A program made the translations under genes and the position numbers. From Nocardioides sp. Root1257 (GTDB lineage: Bacteria > Actinomycetota > Actinomycetes > Propionibacteriales > Nocardioidaceae): a stretch of 64,000 bases of DNA. The stretch's first letter is position 1. Each line of letters starts with the position of its first letter. The stretch spans positions 977,494 through 1,041,493 of the forward strand of contig NZ_LMDV01000008.1 in the NCBI RefSeq assembly GCF_001425175.1, given 5' to 3'. This document shows, one piece after another, positions 7,307-15,628 of this stretch. The notes beneath the pieces were generated by a model. It worked only from the letters and a program-made list of their open reading frames with translations, searched no databases and was not told where the DNA came from.

Positions 7307-9334
7307 GTGCCGGTGAGCCCTCGGACCGCGGACGTGCAGCGGCCGGCCCCGTGGCCGGTCGCTGCCGTCTTCCCGCTGCTGTCGCTGCTCTGCGTCGTCG
7401 GCATCGGCCTGCTCGAGCTCCGGACGTACGGCGACCCGCTGATCTGGAGCTTCGGGCGGGGCATCGAGGTCGGTCACGGCATCGGCACCGGCCTGGTCGG
7501 TCTGGTGCTCGGTGGCCTCGCCGCGATCGTGCTGCGCCACGCCGGGCACCGGGGGGTCGGCCTGACCCTCGGCGCCACCGGCCTGTTCTGGTCGCTGGAC
7601 GGGCTGTCGGAGTCCTTCGTCCGCTTCGGGATGGTCACCGACCACGCCGTCACGGGCATGACGTTCGCGGTCTGGTTCCTGGCCCGGTTCACCGCGCTGC
7701 TGCCGGCCACGATCGTCGTCCTGCCGCTGCTCTTCCCCGAGGGACGGTTCCTGCGCGGGGCGTGGGGCGTCGCGAGCTGGACCTGCATGGGCGCGATGGT
7801 CCTCGGTGCGCTGGCCGTGACGGTCGCGCCGTACGACGAGCAGGGCGCGCGCCTGCCACCGGGTGTCGACGCCGACCCCACCACGATCTGGGCGCTGGAG
7901 GGCGCCTCGGACGTGCTGGTCGACGGGTTGCAGGCGCTCACGCTGCTCGCGCTCGTGGTGCCGATCGGTGTCGTCGTGCACCGCTACCGCCGCTCCGCCG
8001 GCACCGAGCGCGACCAGATGCGCTGGCTGCTCTGGGGTGCGCTCGTGACCGCGACGATCATCGTGCTCACCGTCGTCCTCGATCTCGGTGCGCTGACCGA
8101 CGTCGTGTTCTTCCTCTGCATCACCCTGACCCCGATCGCGGTGACCGTCGCAGTCGTGAACCCGCGGCTCGTCCCGATCGAGGACCTGCTCGGCCGGACC
8201 GTGCTGCTGTCCGTGCTGGCCGTGGTGCTGGTCGTCGTCGACTTCCTGGTGGTCGCCGCACTCTCGCTGCTGCTCGACGACGACATGGCCCAGTCGCAGG
8301 TGGTGCTGGTCGTGCTGATGACCACCGTCCTGCTGTACAGCCCGCTGCGGCAGCGGCTGTCCCGGTGGCTGAGCCGTCGCTCCGATCCCTACGACACGGT
8401 GGCCGGACTCGCCTCCACCCTCGAGACCACCGACGACGGTGGCGAGCAGCTCGCCGCGGTCGCCGAGGCGGTCGCGAGCGCGTTCGGGGTCGGCTACGTC
8501 AGCGTCGAGGTCGAGCGCAGCGGCGGCGAGCTCCTCGTCGCGACGTACGGCGACCGTCCGGCCGAGACCCGGGACCTGCCGATCTCCTACCGGGACGTCC
8601 GGGTCGGCCGCCTCGTGCTGCCCACGCGCGGGCTCCGCAGCCGGCTGTCCCGGCGCGACGAGGAGCTGCTCGGCGACCTGGTGCGTCAGGCCGCGATCGT
8701 GGCCCGCACCAGCCGCCTGGCCGAGGACCTGGTGTCCGCCCGCGAGGAGGAGCGCCGGCGGATCCGCCGTGACCTCCACGACGGCCTCGGCCCGGCGCTG
8801 AGCGGGGTGGTGTTCCAGCTCGAGTCCGCGCGGCTGATGGTCGACAAGGACCCGGAGACCGCCAAGACCCAGATCACCGGCGTCAGCGCTCACGTCCAGG
8901 ACGTCGTCGCCGACGTACGACGGCTCGTCCACGACCTGCGTCCGCCCGCGCTCGACGACCGTGGCCTGGTGGGCGCGCTGCGCCAGCAGGGCGAGCACCT
9001 CGGCCCGGAGGTCACCGTGACCGCGGGTGAGCTGGACCCGTTGCCCGCGGCGGTCGAGGTTGCGGCCTACCGCATCGCCAGCGAGGCGATGACGAACGTC
9101 GCCCGGCACGCCGGCGCCACCCGGTGCGCCGTACGGCTCGAGGTCGTCGACAGCGCCCTGCTGGTCGAGATCGAAGACGATGGCGTCGGGGTGGCGCCCG
9201 ACGCCGAGGCCGGGGTCGGCCTCGTCGCGCTGCGCGAGCGTGCCACCGAGCTCGGCGGCCGCGCCGAGGTCACCTGCCCCTCCACCGGCGGCACGGTCGT
9301 GCGCGCCCTGCTGCCCCTGAGGAGTGTCCCGTGA
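7307..9334 (+). CDS. Membrane sensor histidine kinase (NarL/LiaS class)
   Basis: 675 residues. The N-terminal half is a membrane domain with about ten hydrophobic segments in residues 15-335, followed by a GAF-like linker (about 355-455). The HisKA_3 dimerisation region has the phospho-acceptor histidine in EEERRRIRRDLHDGLGPALS, and the C-terminal ATPase has the N box EAMTNVARHAGAT, EIEDDGVGV and GVGLVALRERATELGG. It should phosphorylate the response regulator whose GTG start overlaps its stop. The large membrane domain suggests a lipid or membrane-dissolved signal; the real signal is unknown. GTG 7307 is the first start after the membrane-protein stop. Confidence 0.88.
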   Translation: MPVSPRTADVQRPAPWPVAAVFPLLSLLCVVGIGLLELRTYGDPLIWSFGRGIEVGHGIGTGLVGLVLGGLAAIVLRHAGHRGVGLTLGATGLFWSLDGLSESFVRFGMVTDHAVTGMTFAVWFLARFTALLPATIVVLPLLFPEGRFLRGAWGVASWTCMGAMVLGALAVTVAPYDEQGARLPPGVDADPTTIWALEGASDVLVDGLQALTLLALVVPIGVVVHRYRRSAGTERDQMRWLLWGALVTATIIVLTVVLDLGALTDVVFFLCITLTPIAVTVAVVNPRLVPIEDLLGRTVLLSVLAVVLVVVDFLVVAALSLLLDDDMAQSQVVLVVLMTTVLLYSPLRQRLSRWLSRRSDPYDTVAGLASTLETTDDGGEQLAAVAEAVASAFGVGYVSVEVERSGGELLVATYGDRPAETRDLPISYRDVRVGRLVLPTRGLRSRLSRRDEELLGDLVRQAAIVARTSRLAEDLVSAREEERRRIRRDLHDGLGPALSGVVFQLESARLMVDKDPETAKTQITGVSAHVQDVVADVRRLVHDLRPPALDDRGLVGALRQQGEHLGPEVTVTAGELDPLPAAVEVAAYRIASEAMTNVARHAGATRCAVRLEVVDSALLVEIEDDGVGVAPDAEAGVGLVALRERATELGGRAEVTCPSTGGTVVRALLPLRSVP

Positions 9335-9984
9335 ACGACATCCGGGTCGTCGTGGTCGACGACCACCAGATCGTGCGGGAGGGGCTGACGAGCCTGCTCG
9401 GCGCCCTCGACGGCATCGAGGTGGTCGGCACCGCCGCTGACGGCCGCGACGCGATCCACGTCGTCGCCGAGGCGGAGCCGGACGTCGTCGTCATGGACAT
9501 CCAGATGCCGCAGCTCGACGGCATCGAGGCGACCCGGCACATCACCGGTCGGCAGCCGGGGGTCCGGGTCGTGATGCTGACGATGAACGAGGACGACGAG
9601 ACCGTGCTCAGCGCGATCCGGGCCGGCGCGAGCGGCTACCTGCTCAAGGGCTCCGGCGCGGACGAGGTGCAGACCGCCATCCGCGCGGCGGCCGCCGGCG
9701 GCATGGTGTTCGGTGCGGCGCTGGCCGGCAAGGTCGCGTCGTACTTCTCCGGGGGGCTGAAGGCGGCGGCGCCGGAGGAGCCGTTCCCCGACCTCACCGA
9801 TCGGGAGCGCGACGTCCTGCGGTTGCTCGCCGCCGGGCGGTCCAACGACGCCATCGCCGCCGAGCTCTACGTGTCCAACAAGACGGTGCGCAACGCGGTC
9901 TCGGGCATCTACACGAAGCTGCACGCTGCCGGCCGCGCCGAGGCGATCATCACCGCGCGGGAGGCGGGGTACGGCCGCGACTGA
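9331..9984 (+). CDS. NarL/LuxR-family response regulator
   Basis: 217 residues. The receiver domain has acidic residues VVDDHQ near the N terminus, the phospho-acceptor Asp in PDVVVMDIQMPQLDG near residue 54, and the conserved Lys in YLLKGSG near residue 105. The C-terminal LuxR helix-turn-helix reads LTDRERDVLRLLAAGRSNDA then VSNKTVRNAVSGIYTKL. GTG 9331 overlaps the kinase stop (GTGA), so the two form a coupled pair. It likely controls the membrane-protein/kinase operon and unknown distant genes. The next gene, hemQ, has its own promoter. Confidence 0.93.
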   Translation: MNDIRVVVVDDHQIVREGLTSLLGALDGIEVVGTAADGRDAIHVVAEAEPDVVVMDIQMPQLDGIEATRHITGRQPGVRVVMLTMNEDDETVLSAIRAGASGYLLKGSGADEVQTAIRAAAAGGMVFGAALAGKVASYFSGGLKAAAPEEPFPDLTDRERDVLRLLAAGRSNDAIAAELYVSNKTVRNAVSGIYTKLHAAGRAEAIITAREAGYGRD

Positions 9985-10004
9985 CCGCGGGGGACAATGG
10001 GCTC

Positions 10005-10712
10005 ATGGCGAGCAATGCGCAGAAGGCACGGGAGATCAACGACTCCATCCGCTACACGATGTGGTCGGTCTTCCGCCTCGACGTCACCCTCTCCGACGAC
10101 GACGAGGCCGACCGCGCTGCCGAGGGCGCCGAGGTCGAGAAGCTCTTCGCCGAGCTCGCCGAGTCGGACGTCGTGGTCCGCGGCGTCTACGACGTCAGCG
10201 GCCTGCGCGCCGACGCCGACCTGATGATCTGGTGGCACGCCGCGACGTCGGAGGAGCTCCAGGACGCCTACAACCGCTTCCGCCGTACGACGTTCGGCCT
10301 CCGGCTCGGGCCCGTCTGGTCCCAGCTGGCGCTGCACCGCCCCGCGGAGTTCAACAAGAGCCACGTGCCGGCGTTCCTCAGCGACGAGGAGCCGAAGCGG
10401 CACGTCTCGGTCTACCCGTTCGTGCGGTCCTACGACTGGTACCTCCTCGAGGACGCCGACCGCCGCAAGATGCTCGCCGACCACGGCAAGATGGCGCGCG
10501 ACTACCCGGACGTGCGCGCCAACACGGTCGCGAGCTTCTCGCTCGGCGACTACGAGTGGATCCTCGCCTTCGAGGCCGACGAGCTCTACCGGATCGTCGA
10601 CCTGATGCGGCACCTGCGCGGCTCCGAGGCCCGGCGCCACGTGCGCGAGGAGGTGCCGTTCTACACCGGCGCCCTGGTCGGGATCTCCGAGCTGGTCGGC
10701 CGCCTGCCGTAG
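10005..10712 (+). CDS. hemQ: Coproheme decarboxylase (HemQ/ChdC)
   Basis: 235 residues of the chlorite-dismutase-like fold. The family pattern is clear: YTMWSVFRL at the N terminus, VRGVYDVSGLRADADLMIWWHA near residue 65, HVSVYPFVRSYDWYLL near residue 130, MLADHGKMARDYPDV, and SFSLGDYEWILAFEADE near residue 185. HemQ removes two propionates from Fe-coproporphyrin III to give haem b, the last step of the coproporphyrin-dependent pathway. It should act with the HemY at 2729. A -10-like GACAAT ends 6 bases before ATG 10005, implying a leaderless transcript separate from the two-component operon. Confidence 0.94.
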   Translation: MASNAQKAREINDSIRYTMWSVFRLDVTLSDDDEADRAAEGAEVEKLFAELAESDVVVRGVYDVSGLRADADLMIWWHAATSEELQDAYNRFRRTTFGLRLGPVWSQLALHRPAEFNKSHVPAFLSDEEPKRHVSVYPFVRSYDWYLLEDADRRKMLADHGKMARDYPDVRANTVASFSLGDYEWILAFEADELYRIVDLMRHLRGSEARRHVREEVPFYTGALVGISELVGRLP

Positions 10713-10748
10713 GCGGAACCGGCTCACCGCCGGGCACGTCGTACGTGC

Positions 10749-11354
10749 ATGAGGATCGTGCTGGCCGCCGCCGCCCTGCTGCTGACCGTCCCGCTCGCCG
10801 CGTGCGGCAGTGACGGGGACGCGACCGCGACCGACTCGACCACGAGCAGGCCGACCCAGGTGCCCGCGGCCTCCGGGCCGGTCACCACGGCCGGCATCGT
10901 GACCGTGATGGACACCGGCTCGCCCGAGGTCTGCCTCGGCCCCGTTGCGGAGTCCTACCCGCCGCAGTGCAGCGGCCCCGCGCTGATCGGCTGGGACTGG
11001 GCCGAGCACCGGCAGATGTTCGAGACGCAGGGCGACGTCCGCTGGGGCTCGTTCGTCCTCACCGGGACCTGGGACGGCACCAGCCTGACGCCGACCGACG
11101 CCGTCCCCGCCGCGCTCTACGACCCCGCCCGGGCCGAGGAGCCGACGTACCCGAAGCCGTCGAGGCACCTCTCCGACTCCGAGCTCGAGCAGGTCCGCGC
11201 GTCGGTCGAGGACCTCCCCGGTGCCCAGAGCGCGTACGCCGATGGCACCCGCGTCCTGGTCGACGTCACCTACGACGACGGCTCGCTCCAGGAGTGGGCG
11301 GACGAGACCTACGGAGCCGGCGTGGTCGTCGTGCACCCGATGCTCGTCGAGTGA
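10749..11354 (+). CDS. Small secreted lipoprotein of unknown function
   Basis: 201 residues. A lipoprotein signal peptide ends in PLAAC with Cys19, followed by a Thr/Ser-rich spacer to about residue 45. The mature part has two cysteines (VCLGP and QCSGP, about residues 63 and 76) that could form a disulfide, several Trp residues and an acidic C terminus. I recognise no family. The stop codon is the first three bases of the left 49-base palindrome (11352-11400), which may terminate its transcript. Position 36 bases after hemQ allows co-transcription. Confidence 0.7.
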   Translation: MRIVLAAAALLLTVPLAACGSDGDATATDSTTSRPTQVPAASGPVTTAGIVTVMDTGSPEVCLGPVAESYPPQCSGPALIGWDWAEHRQMFETQGDVRWGSFVLTGTWDGTSLTPTDAVPAALYDPARAEEPTYPKPSRHLSDSELEQVRASVEDLPGAQSAYADGTRVLVDVTYDDGSLQEWADETYGAGVVVVHPMLVE

Positions 11355-11400
11355 CACACCACGCACCTGTCCGAGGCCGGAACTCGTGTCAGGCGTGTCA
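11352..11400. repeat. 49-base imperfect palindrome, left copy
   Basis: Begins TGACACACCACGCA, identical for 14 bases to the copy at 12408, and ends GGCGTGTCA (GGTGTGTCA in the other copy). Both copies are exactly 49 bases and both start on the stop codon of the upstream gene. The outer arms pair TGACAC with GTGTCA, extended by CC/GG after one mismatch. Both are followed by T(C/T)CGACG. Confidence 0.75.
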
Positions 11401-11471
11401 TCCGACGTGGTCGTCCACAGGCTCGGCGTACGTCGGTTGCCGGTGTGGGGTGCTCCGCCGAAGGTCGGGGG

Positions 11472-12410
11472 ATGTCCTCCGAGCTCGGTCGCGTCGCACC
11501 AGGCCCGATGGTGCGCCCGGTCCCCGTCGATCCTGACGGCCTGCTCGGCCCGACGCGCGGCGCCGCGCAGGGGCGCGGGTGGCGGCGGACCAGCCCCGGG
11601 CTGTACGTGCCCGTGTCGACGCCCGACTCCGCCGAGCAGCGGATCGTCGAGGCCGCCGGTCGCGCGGGTGACCGCGGTGCCGTCACCGGATGGGCGGCGC
11701 TGCGCCTGCACGGCGACGGGTTCTGCGACGGTCTGGCCGGCGACGGGGAGACCATCCGTCCGGTTCCTGTGGTCGAGGGTCGGGGGCGGGTCCGCGCGCA
11801 TCCGTCGGTCAGGGTCTCCCGCGAGGTCCTCCCCGACGACGAGGTCGTGGTCGTCCACGGCATCCGCTGCACGACAGCCGTGCGGGCGCTCTACGACGAG
11901 GTCCGGGCGCATCCCTTGCGGTGGGCCGTCGTCCACGCCGACCGGGCGTTCGCGCCAGGGGTCGTCGACCGGGCCGCGTGGGCGGTGTACCTCGGCAGCC
12001 GCCCGTGGCACGTCCGGATCCGTCATGCCCGCGTCGTCCATGACCTCGCGGTCACGACCAGCCGCTCACCGGGTGAGACCCTGCTGCGGCTGATCTGGGT
12101 GCTCGACGGCGGCTGGCCGGCGCCGCTGTGCAACGTGCTGGTCACCGACGAGCACGGCACGGTCGTCGGGATGCCGGACCTGCTCGACGTCGACCTCGGG
12201 GTGGTGGCCGAGTACGACGGTGCCGTGCACCGCTCGCGCGACCAGCACACCCGCGACCTCGCCCGCGAGCACACGTTCCGCGGGCTCGGCCTGGAGTACG
12301 CCGCCTTCACCGGGCCCGACGTCGGCGACCCGCCACGCGTCGTCGAGCGGCTGGCTGCGGCGCGTCAGCGTGCCGCCCGCACCGAACGCCGCTGGGGCTT
12401 CGTCCGATGA
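11472..12410 (+). CDS. AbiEi-like / DUF559 (Vsr-fold) solitary protein
   Basis: 312 residues. The N-terminal third has a winged-helix, AbiEi antitoxin-like look (GWRRTSPGLYVPV, then AVTGWAALRLHG). The C-terminal third has a DUF559-type PD-(D/E)XK nuclease-like core, PDLLDVDLGVVAEYDGAVH, followed by RDLAREHTFRGLGLEYAAF. Many actinobacteria carry solitary proteins of this layout; their role is not established, and defence or DNA repair are suggested only by fold. No AbiEii-type toxin is next to it. ATG 11472 follows GGGGG; an in-frame GTG at 11445 is less likely. The gene sits exactly between two 49-base palindromes, and its stop codon opens the second one. Confidence 0.75.
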   Translation: MSSELGRVAPGPMVRPVPVDPDGLLGPTRGAAQGRGWRRTSPGLYVPVSTPDSAEQRIVEAAGRAGDRGAVTGWAALRLHGDGFCDGLAGDGETIRPVPVVEGRGRVRAHPSVRVSREVLPDDEVVVVHGIRCTTAVRALYDEVRAHPLRWAVVHADRAFAPGVVDRAAWAVYLGSRPWHVRIRHARVVHDLAVTTSRSPGETLLRLIWVLDGGWPAPLCNVLVTDEHGTVVGMPDLLDVDLGVVAEYDGAVHRSRDQHTRDLAREHTFRGLGLEYAAFTGPDVGDPPRVVERLAAARQRAARTERRWGFVR

Positions 12411-12456
12411 CACACCACGCATCGGATTCCGGTCGCCGGAGGTGCTTGGTGTGTCA
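12408..12456. repeat. 49-base palindrome, right copy
   Basis: A near-perfect hairpin. TGACACACCA pairs with TGGTGTGTCA, then GCA with TGC, and a central TCCGG-TCG-CCGGA stem. It starts on the stop codon of the AbiEi/DUF559-like gene. It lies between that gene and the convergent msrB (stop 12483), so it may also act as a terminator, but no T-tract follows. Confidence 0.8.
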
Positions 12457-12482
12457 TTCGACGCCGAACTCGACGTCGCTGA

Positions 12483-12884
12483 TCAGGAGTCCGCGGGCTC
12501 CAGGGTCAGGCTGATCGAGTTGATGCAGTAGCGGTCGCCGGTGGGGGTGCCGTAGCCGTCGGGGAAGACGTGGCCCAGGTGCGAGCCGCAGTTGGCGCAG
12601 CGGACCTCGACGCGCTTCATGCCGTGCGAGGTGTCCTCGATGTACTCGATCGTGTCGGTGATCGGCTGGTAGAACGACGGCCAGCCGCAGCCGGAGTGGA
12701 ACTTCGTGTCCGACTCGAAGAGCTTGGCGTGGCACGCCTTGCAGGAGTAGACACCCTTGGTCTCGGTGTCGGTGTACTCACCGACGAAGGCCCGCTCCGT
12801 GCCGGCCTGGCGGAGCACGGCGTACTCCTCGGGCGAGAGCTCCTCGCGCCACTGCTCGTCGGTCTTCTGCACGTCGTATGCCAT
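12483..12884 (-). CDS. msrB: Peptide-methionine (R)-S-oxide reductase MsrB
   Basis: 133 residues, the usual MsrB length. Zinc cysteines lie in [11 protein letters not shown] and [14 protein letters not shown]. The substrate pocket motif is [14 protein letters not shown], and the catalytic cysteine is in [11 protein letters not shown] near the C terminus. It reduces the R epimer of methionine sulfoxide in proteins in the cytosol. A TAGATT -10 box (12891-12896) ends 6 bases before ATG 12884 on the minus strand, so the mRNA is likely leaderless. It diverges from the desaturase operon and converges on the palindrome-flanked gene. Confidence 0.96.
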   Translation of the reverse strand: MAYDVQKTDEQWREELSPEEYAVLRQAGTERAFVGEYTDTETKGVYSCKACHAKLFESDTKFHSGCGWPSFYQPITDTIEYIEDTSHGMKRVEVRCANCGSHLGHVFPDGYGTPTGDRYCINSISLTLEPADS

Positions 12885-12890
12885 GCCCCC

Positions 12891-12896
12891 AATCTA
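12891..12896 (-). promoter_or_regulatory. -10 box of msrB
   Basis: TAGATT on the minus strand, 6 bases from the ATG; typical of leaderless actinobacterial promoters. Confidence 0.6.
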
Positions 12897-12924
12897 GTGG
12901 GTCGGCAAAGGATCCGGAGAAAGG

Positions 12925-12941
12925 TTGACACATAGTGTAAC
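12925..12941 (+). promoter_or_regulatory. TTGACA promoter element with ACAC-ATA-GTGT dyad
   Basis: TTGACA (12925-12930) is followed at once by a short dyad, ACAC-ATA-GTGT (12928-12938). This could bind a TetR-like regulator of desaturation. It lies 20-35 bases upstream of the ferredoxin reductase start. The -10 box is not clear. Confidence 0.35.
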
Positions 12942-12961
12942 TCGGTGTTGCACTTTCCCGG

Positions 12962-14050
12962 GTGAGGCCACGAGCACTGACCTGGGGAGGCGTACGGAGC
13001 GCCGCCGACAAGCTGACGACTCCGTTGCACCCCGACGACTACCTGCGGCTGCTCAACCCGCTGTGGAGCGAGCGCGAGCTGCGCGGGCGGGTCGAGGAGG
13101 TCCGCCCCGAGACCGACGACGCCGCCACGCTCGTGATCCGGCCGGGGTGGGGGTGGCGCTACGACCACCGGCCCGGGCAGTTCGTCGGCATCGGGGTCCA
13201 GGTCGACGGTCGCTTCCAGTGGCGCTCGTACTCCGTCAGCTCGCCGCCGCGCCGCGACGGACGGACGATCACGATCACCGTGCGGGCGATGCCGGAGGGC
13301 AAGCTGTCCGCCCACCTCGTCAACGGACTCGCGCCCGGCACCATCGTCCGGCTCGCGCTGCCCGACGGCGACTTCGTGCTGCCCGACCCGCCGCCGGCGA
13401 AGATGCTTTTCCTGGTGGGCGGCAGCGGCGTCACGCCGGTGATGGCGATGCTGCGCACGATGGACCGGCGAGGGTCGATGCCCGACGTGGTCATGCACTA
13501 CTCGTCGCCCACGCCGGAGCGGATGATCTTCCGCGACGAGCTCGCCGAGCTGGAGCAGCGCCACGACGGGCTCACCGTCCACCGGCTGCACACCGACACC
13601 GACGGGATGCTGGAGCTCGCCCACCGTGATCGCGGGCTCGACGGGATCTGCCCCGACTGGCGCGAGCGCGAGACCTGGGCCTGCGGGCCCGGGCCGATGC
13701 TCGACGCGATCACGGAGCACTACGCGGCGGCCGGCCTGGAGGATCTCCTGCACCTGGAGCGGTTCTCCCTGGAGCTGGGCGGGGACGGCGGCGAGGGCGG
13801 CACGATCACCTTCCGCACGTCCGGGAAGTCGATCGAGGTCGACGGCGCGACGACCGTCCTCGAGGCGGGCGAGGCCGCCGGCGTCGGCATGCCGTACGGC
13901 TGCCGGATGGGCATCTGCCACACCTGCACGCTCACCCTCGTCGACGGCCGGGTCCGCGACCTGCGCAACGGCGACGAGTACGCCCAACCCAACGAACAGG
14001 TGCAGACCTGCGTCACCGCCGCGGTGGGCGCCTGCACCCTCGACATCTAG
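12962..14050 (+). CDS. Ferredoxin-NADP(H) reductase with 2Fe-2S domain (desaturase partner)
   Basis: 362 residues in three domains. An FAD-binding barrel has HRPGQFVGIGV and RSYSVSSPP (about residues 70-95). An NAD(P) domain has FLVGGSGVTPVMAMLRTM (about 155-175) and ETWACGPGPML. A C-terminal plant-type 2Fe-2S ferredoxin has cysteines in YGCRMGICHTC and QTCVTAAVGAC. It feeds electrons from NAD(P)H to the di-iron desaturase encoded 53 bases downstream, the same pairing as Rv3230c with DesA3 in M. tuberculosis. GTG 12962 is the first start after the promoter-like TTGACA. Function is confident. Confidence 0.92.
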   Translation: MRPRALTWGGVRSAADKLTTPLHPDDYLRLLNPLWSERELRGRVEEVRPETDDAATLVIRPGWGWRYDHRPGQFVGIGVQVDGRFQWRSYSVSSPPRRDGRTITITVRAMPEGKLSAHLVNGLAPGTIVRLALPDGDFVLPDPPPAKMLFLVGGSGVTPVMAMLRTMDRRGSMPDVVMHYSSPTPERMIFRDELAELEQRHDGLTVHRLHTDTDGMLELAHRDRGLDGICPDWRERETWACGPGPMLDAITEHYAAAGLEDLLHLERFSLELGGDGGEGGTITFRTSGKSIEVDGATTVLEAGEAAGVGMPYGCRMGICHTCTLTLVDGRVRDLRNGDEYAQPNEQVQTCVTAAVGACTLDI

Positions 14051-14103
14051 GGGTTTCGAGACAGGCGCCAGAGCGCCTTCCTCAACCACCGAAAGGACAA
14101 GCA

Positions 14104-15312
14104 ATGGCCATCTCAGACGTCAAGGAGTACACCCACCTCACCGACGAGGAGGTCGAGCAGATCGGTCGCGAGCTCGACGCCATCCGCGCGGAGATCGAGG
14201 AGTCGCGCGGCGAGGCCGACGCGGCGTACATCAACCGCATCATCAAGGTGCAGCGCGGCCTGGCCACGGCCGGCCGCATCACCCTGCTCGCCGGTCTCCA
14301 GTCGAGGCGGACGCGGGTGCCGGCCTGGATCGCCGGCGCGAGCCTGCTGGGCCTGGCCAAGATCCTCGAGAACATGGAGATCGGCCACAACGTCATGCAC
14401 GGCCAGTGGGACTGGATGAACGACCCGGAGATCCACTCCTCCAACTGGGAGTGGGACACCGCCCAGCCGGCCGAGCAGTGGAAGCACTCGCACAACTACG
14501 TCCACCACCAGTTCACCAACGTGCTCGGCTACGACAACGACATCGGCTACGGCATCCTCCGGATGGCGCGCGAGCAGAAGTGGTCGCCGTACAACCTCGG
14601 TCAGCCGGTCTACAACGCGCTGCTGGCCAGCCTCTTCCAGTGGGGCGTCGCCCTCCACGACCTCGACATCGAGCGGATCCGCAAGGGCGAGAAGGACCCG
14701 AAGGAGATGAAGCGGCAGCTGCGCCAGATCGCGCGCAAGGGCCGCAACCAAGTGCTCAAGGACTACGTCGTCTACCCGGCCCTGTCGGGGCGGCAGTGGA
14801 AGGCGACCCTGACGGCGAACGCGACCGCCAACGTGGCGCGCAACCTGTGGTCCTACGTGGTCATCTTCTGCGGGCACTTCCCGGACGGGGCCCTGCACTT
14901 CACCGAGGAGGAGCTCGAGGACGAGACCCGCGCGGAGTGGTACCTGCGCCAGGTGCTCGGCGCCGCGAACTTCCGCGGCGGTCCGCTGCTGCACATCCTC
15001 AGCGGCAACCTCGGCTTCCAGATCGAGCACCACCTCTTCCCGGACCTGCCCAGCAACCGGTACGCCGAGATCTCCGAGCGGGTGCAGGCGCTCTGCGAGA
15101 AGTACGACCTGCCCTACACCACGGGTCCGCTCCACCAGCAGTACGGCCAGGCCCTGCGCACGATCATCAAGCTGTCGCTGCCCAACGGGATGACCGCCTC
15201 CGACCAGCCGGAGCCGCCCAGCCCGTCGCGCGACCGCAAGCGGAGGTCCGACGCCGAGCGCCCGTCGCGGCGCACCGAGACCGGCGGCTACTACCGGAGC
15301 ACGCGCGCATGA
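14104..15312 (+). CDS. Membrane acyl-CoA/fatty-acid desaturase (DesA3-like)
   Basis: 402 residues of the membrane di-iron desaturase family. Three histidine boxes are visible: GHNVMHGQWDW near residue 97, HSHNYVHHQFTN near residue 128, and FQIEHHLFPDLPSNR near residue 310. Hydrophobic stretches lie between boxes two and three. The role is insertion of a cis double bond, probably delta-9, into stearoyl- or palmitoyl-CoA at the membrane. Electrons come from the reductase encoded upstream. The C terminus has a Lys/Arg-rich tail of about 35 residues. The stop overlaps the start of a small Zn-ribbon-like gene (ATGA), so the three genes form one operon. Confidence 0.93.
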   Translation: MAISDVKEYTHLTDEEVEQIGRELDAIRAEIEESRGEADAAYINRIIKVQRGLATAGRITLLAGLQSRRTRVPAWIAGASLLGLAKILENMEIGHNVMHGQWDWMNDPEIHSSNWEWDTAQPAEQWKHSHNYVHHQFTNVLGYDNDIGYGILRMAREQKWSPYNLGQPVYNALLASLFQWGVALHDLDIERIRKGEKDPKEMKRQLRQIARKGRNQVLKDYVVYPALSGRQWKATLTANATANVARNLWSYVVIFCGHFPDGALHFTEEELEDETRAEWYLRQVLGAANFRGGPLLHILSGNLGFQIEHHLFPDLPSNRYAEISERVQALCEKYDLPYTTGPLHQQYGQALRTIIKLSLPNGMTASDQPEPPSPSRDRKRRSDAERPSRRTETGGYYRSTRA

Positions 15313-15590
15313 CCACCGACCTGCTCGACCGGGCCTGGGTGACGCGCTGCGCGCTCAGCCGGATCTGCGGCGTCTGCTCGGAGCCGTTGGGACGCCCGAT
15401 CGCCTTCGTCGGGACCGCCGACGAGGTGGGCCGCAACGCCTTCCACCTGCCGCCGATGCACGCGACCTGCGCGGAGTCGGTGCTGGACCCGTCGACCGAG
15501 GTCGTCGCGACGGCCGGCTTTGAGTTCGTCCGCCCTGCCAAGGAGGACCTCGACAGGCGGCCGACGTTCCAGCCCAACTCGCTCCTGTAG
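15309..15590 (+). CDS. Small CxxC / HxxC putative zinc protein
   Basis: 93 residues. A CGVC pair near residue 20 and a second MHATC pair near residue 56 could hold one zinc ion. Between them lies GRPIAFVGTADEVGRNAFHLPP. I recognise no named family, although similar small proteins seem common in actinobacteria. ATG 15309 overlaps the desaturase stop by 4 bases, which ties it to lipid desaturation; a role as regulator or accessory factor is inferred only from position. Confidence 0.75.
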   Translation: MTTDLLDRAWVTRCALSRICGVCSEPLGRPIAFVGTADEVGRNAFHLPPMHATCAESVLDPSTEVVATAGFEFVRPAKEDLDRRPTFQPNSLL

Positions 15591-15616
15591 TTCTCAGGTC
15601 GACTCTCTCGCCCCGC

Positions 15617-15622
15617 TAGCGT
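15617..15622 (+). promoter_or_regulatory. -10 box of the DUF6855-like gene
   Basis: TAGCGT ends 6 bases before ATG 15629; leaderless geometry. Confidence 0.5.
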
Positions 15623-15628
15623 GGGTCC

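Noticed and set aside
11472..12410. Complete AbiE toxin-antitoxin locus
   Set aside because: No AbiEii nucleotidyltransferase gene is adjacent; the protein is a solitary AbiEi/DUF559 type.
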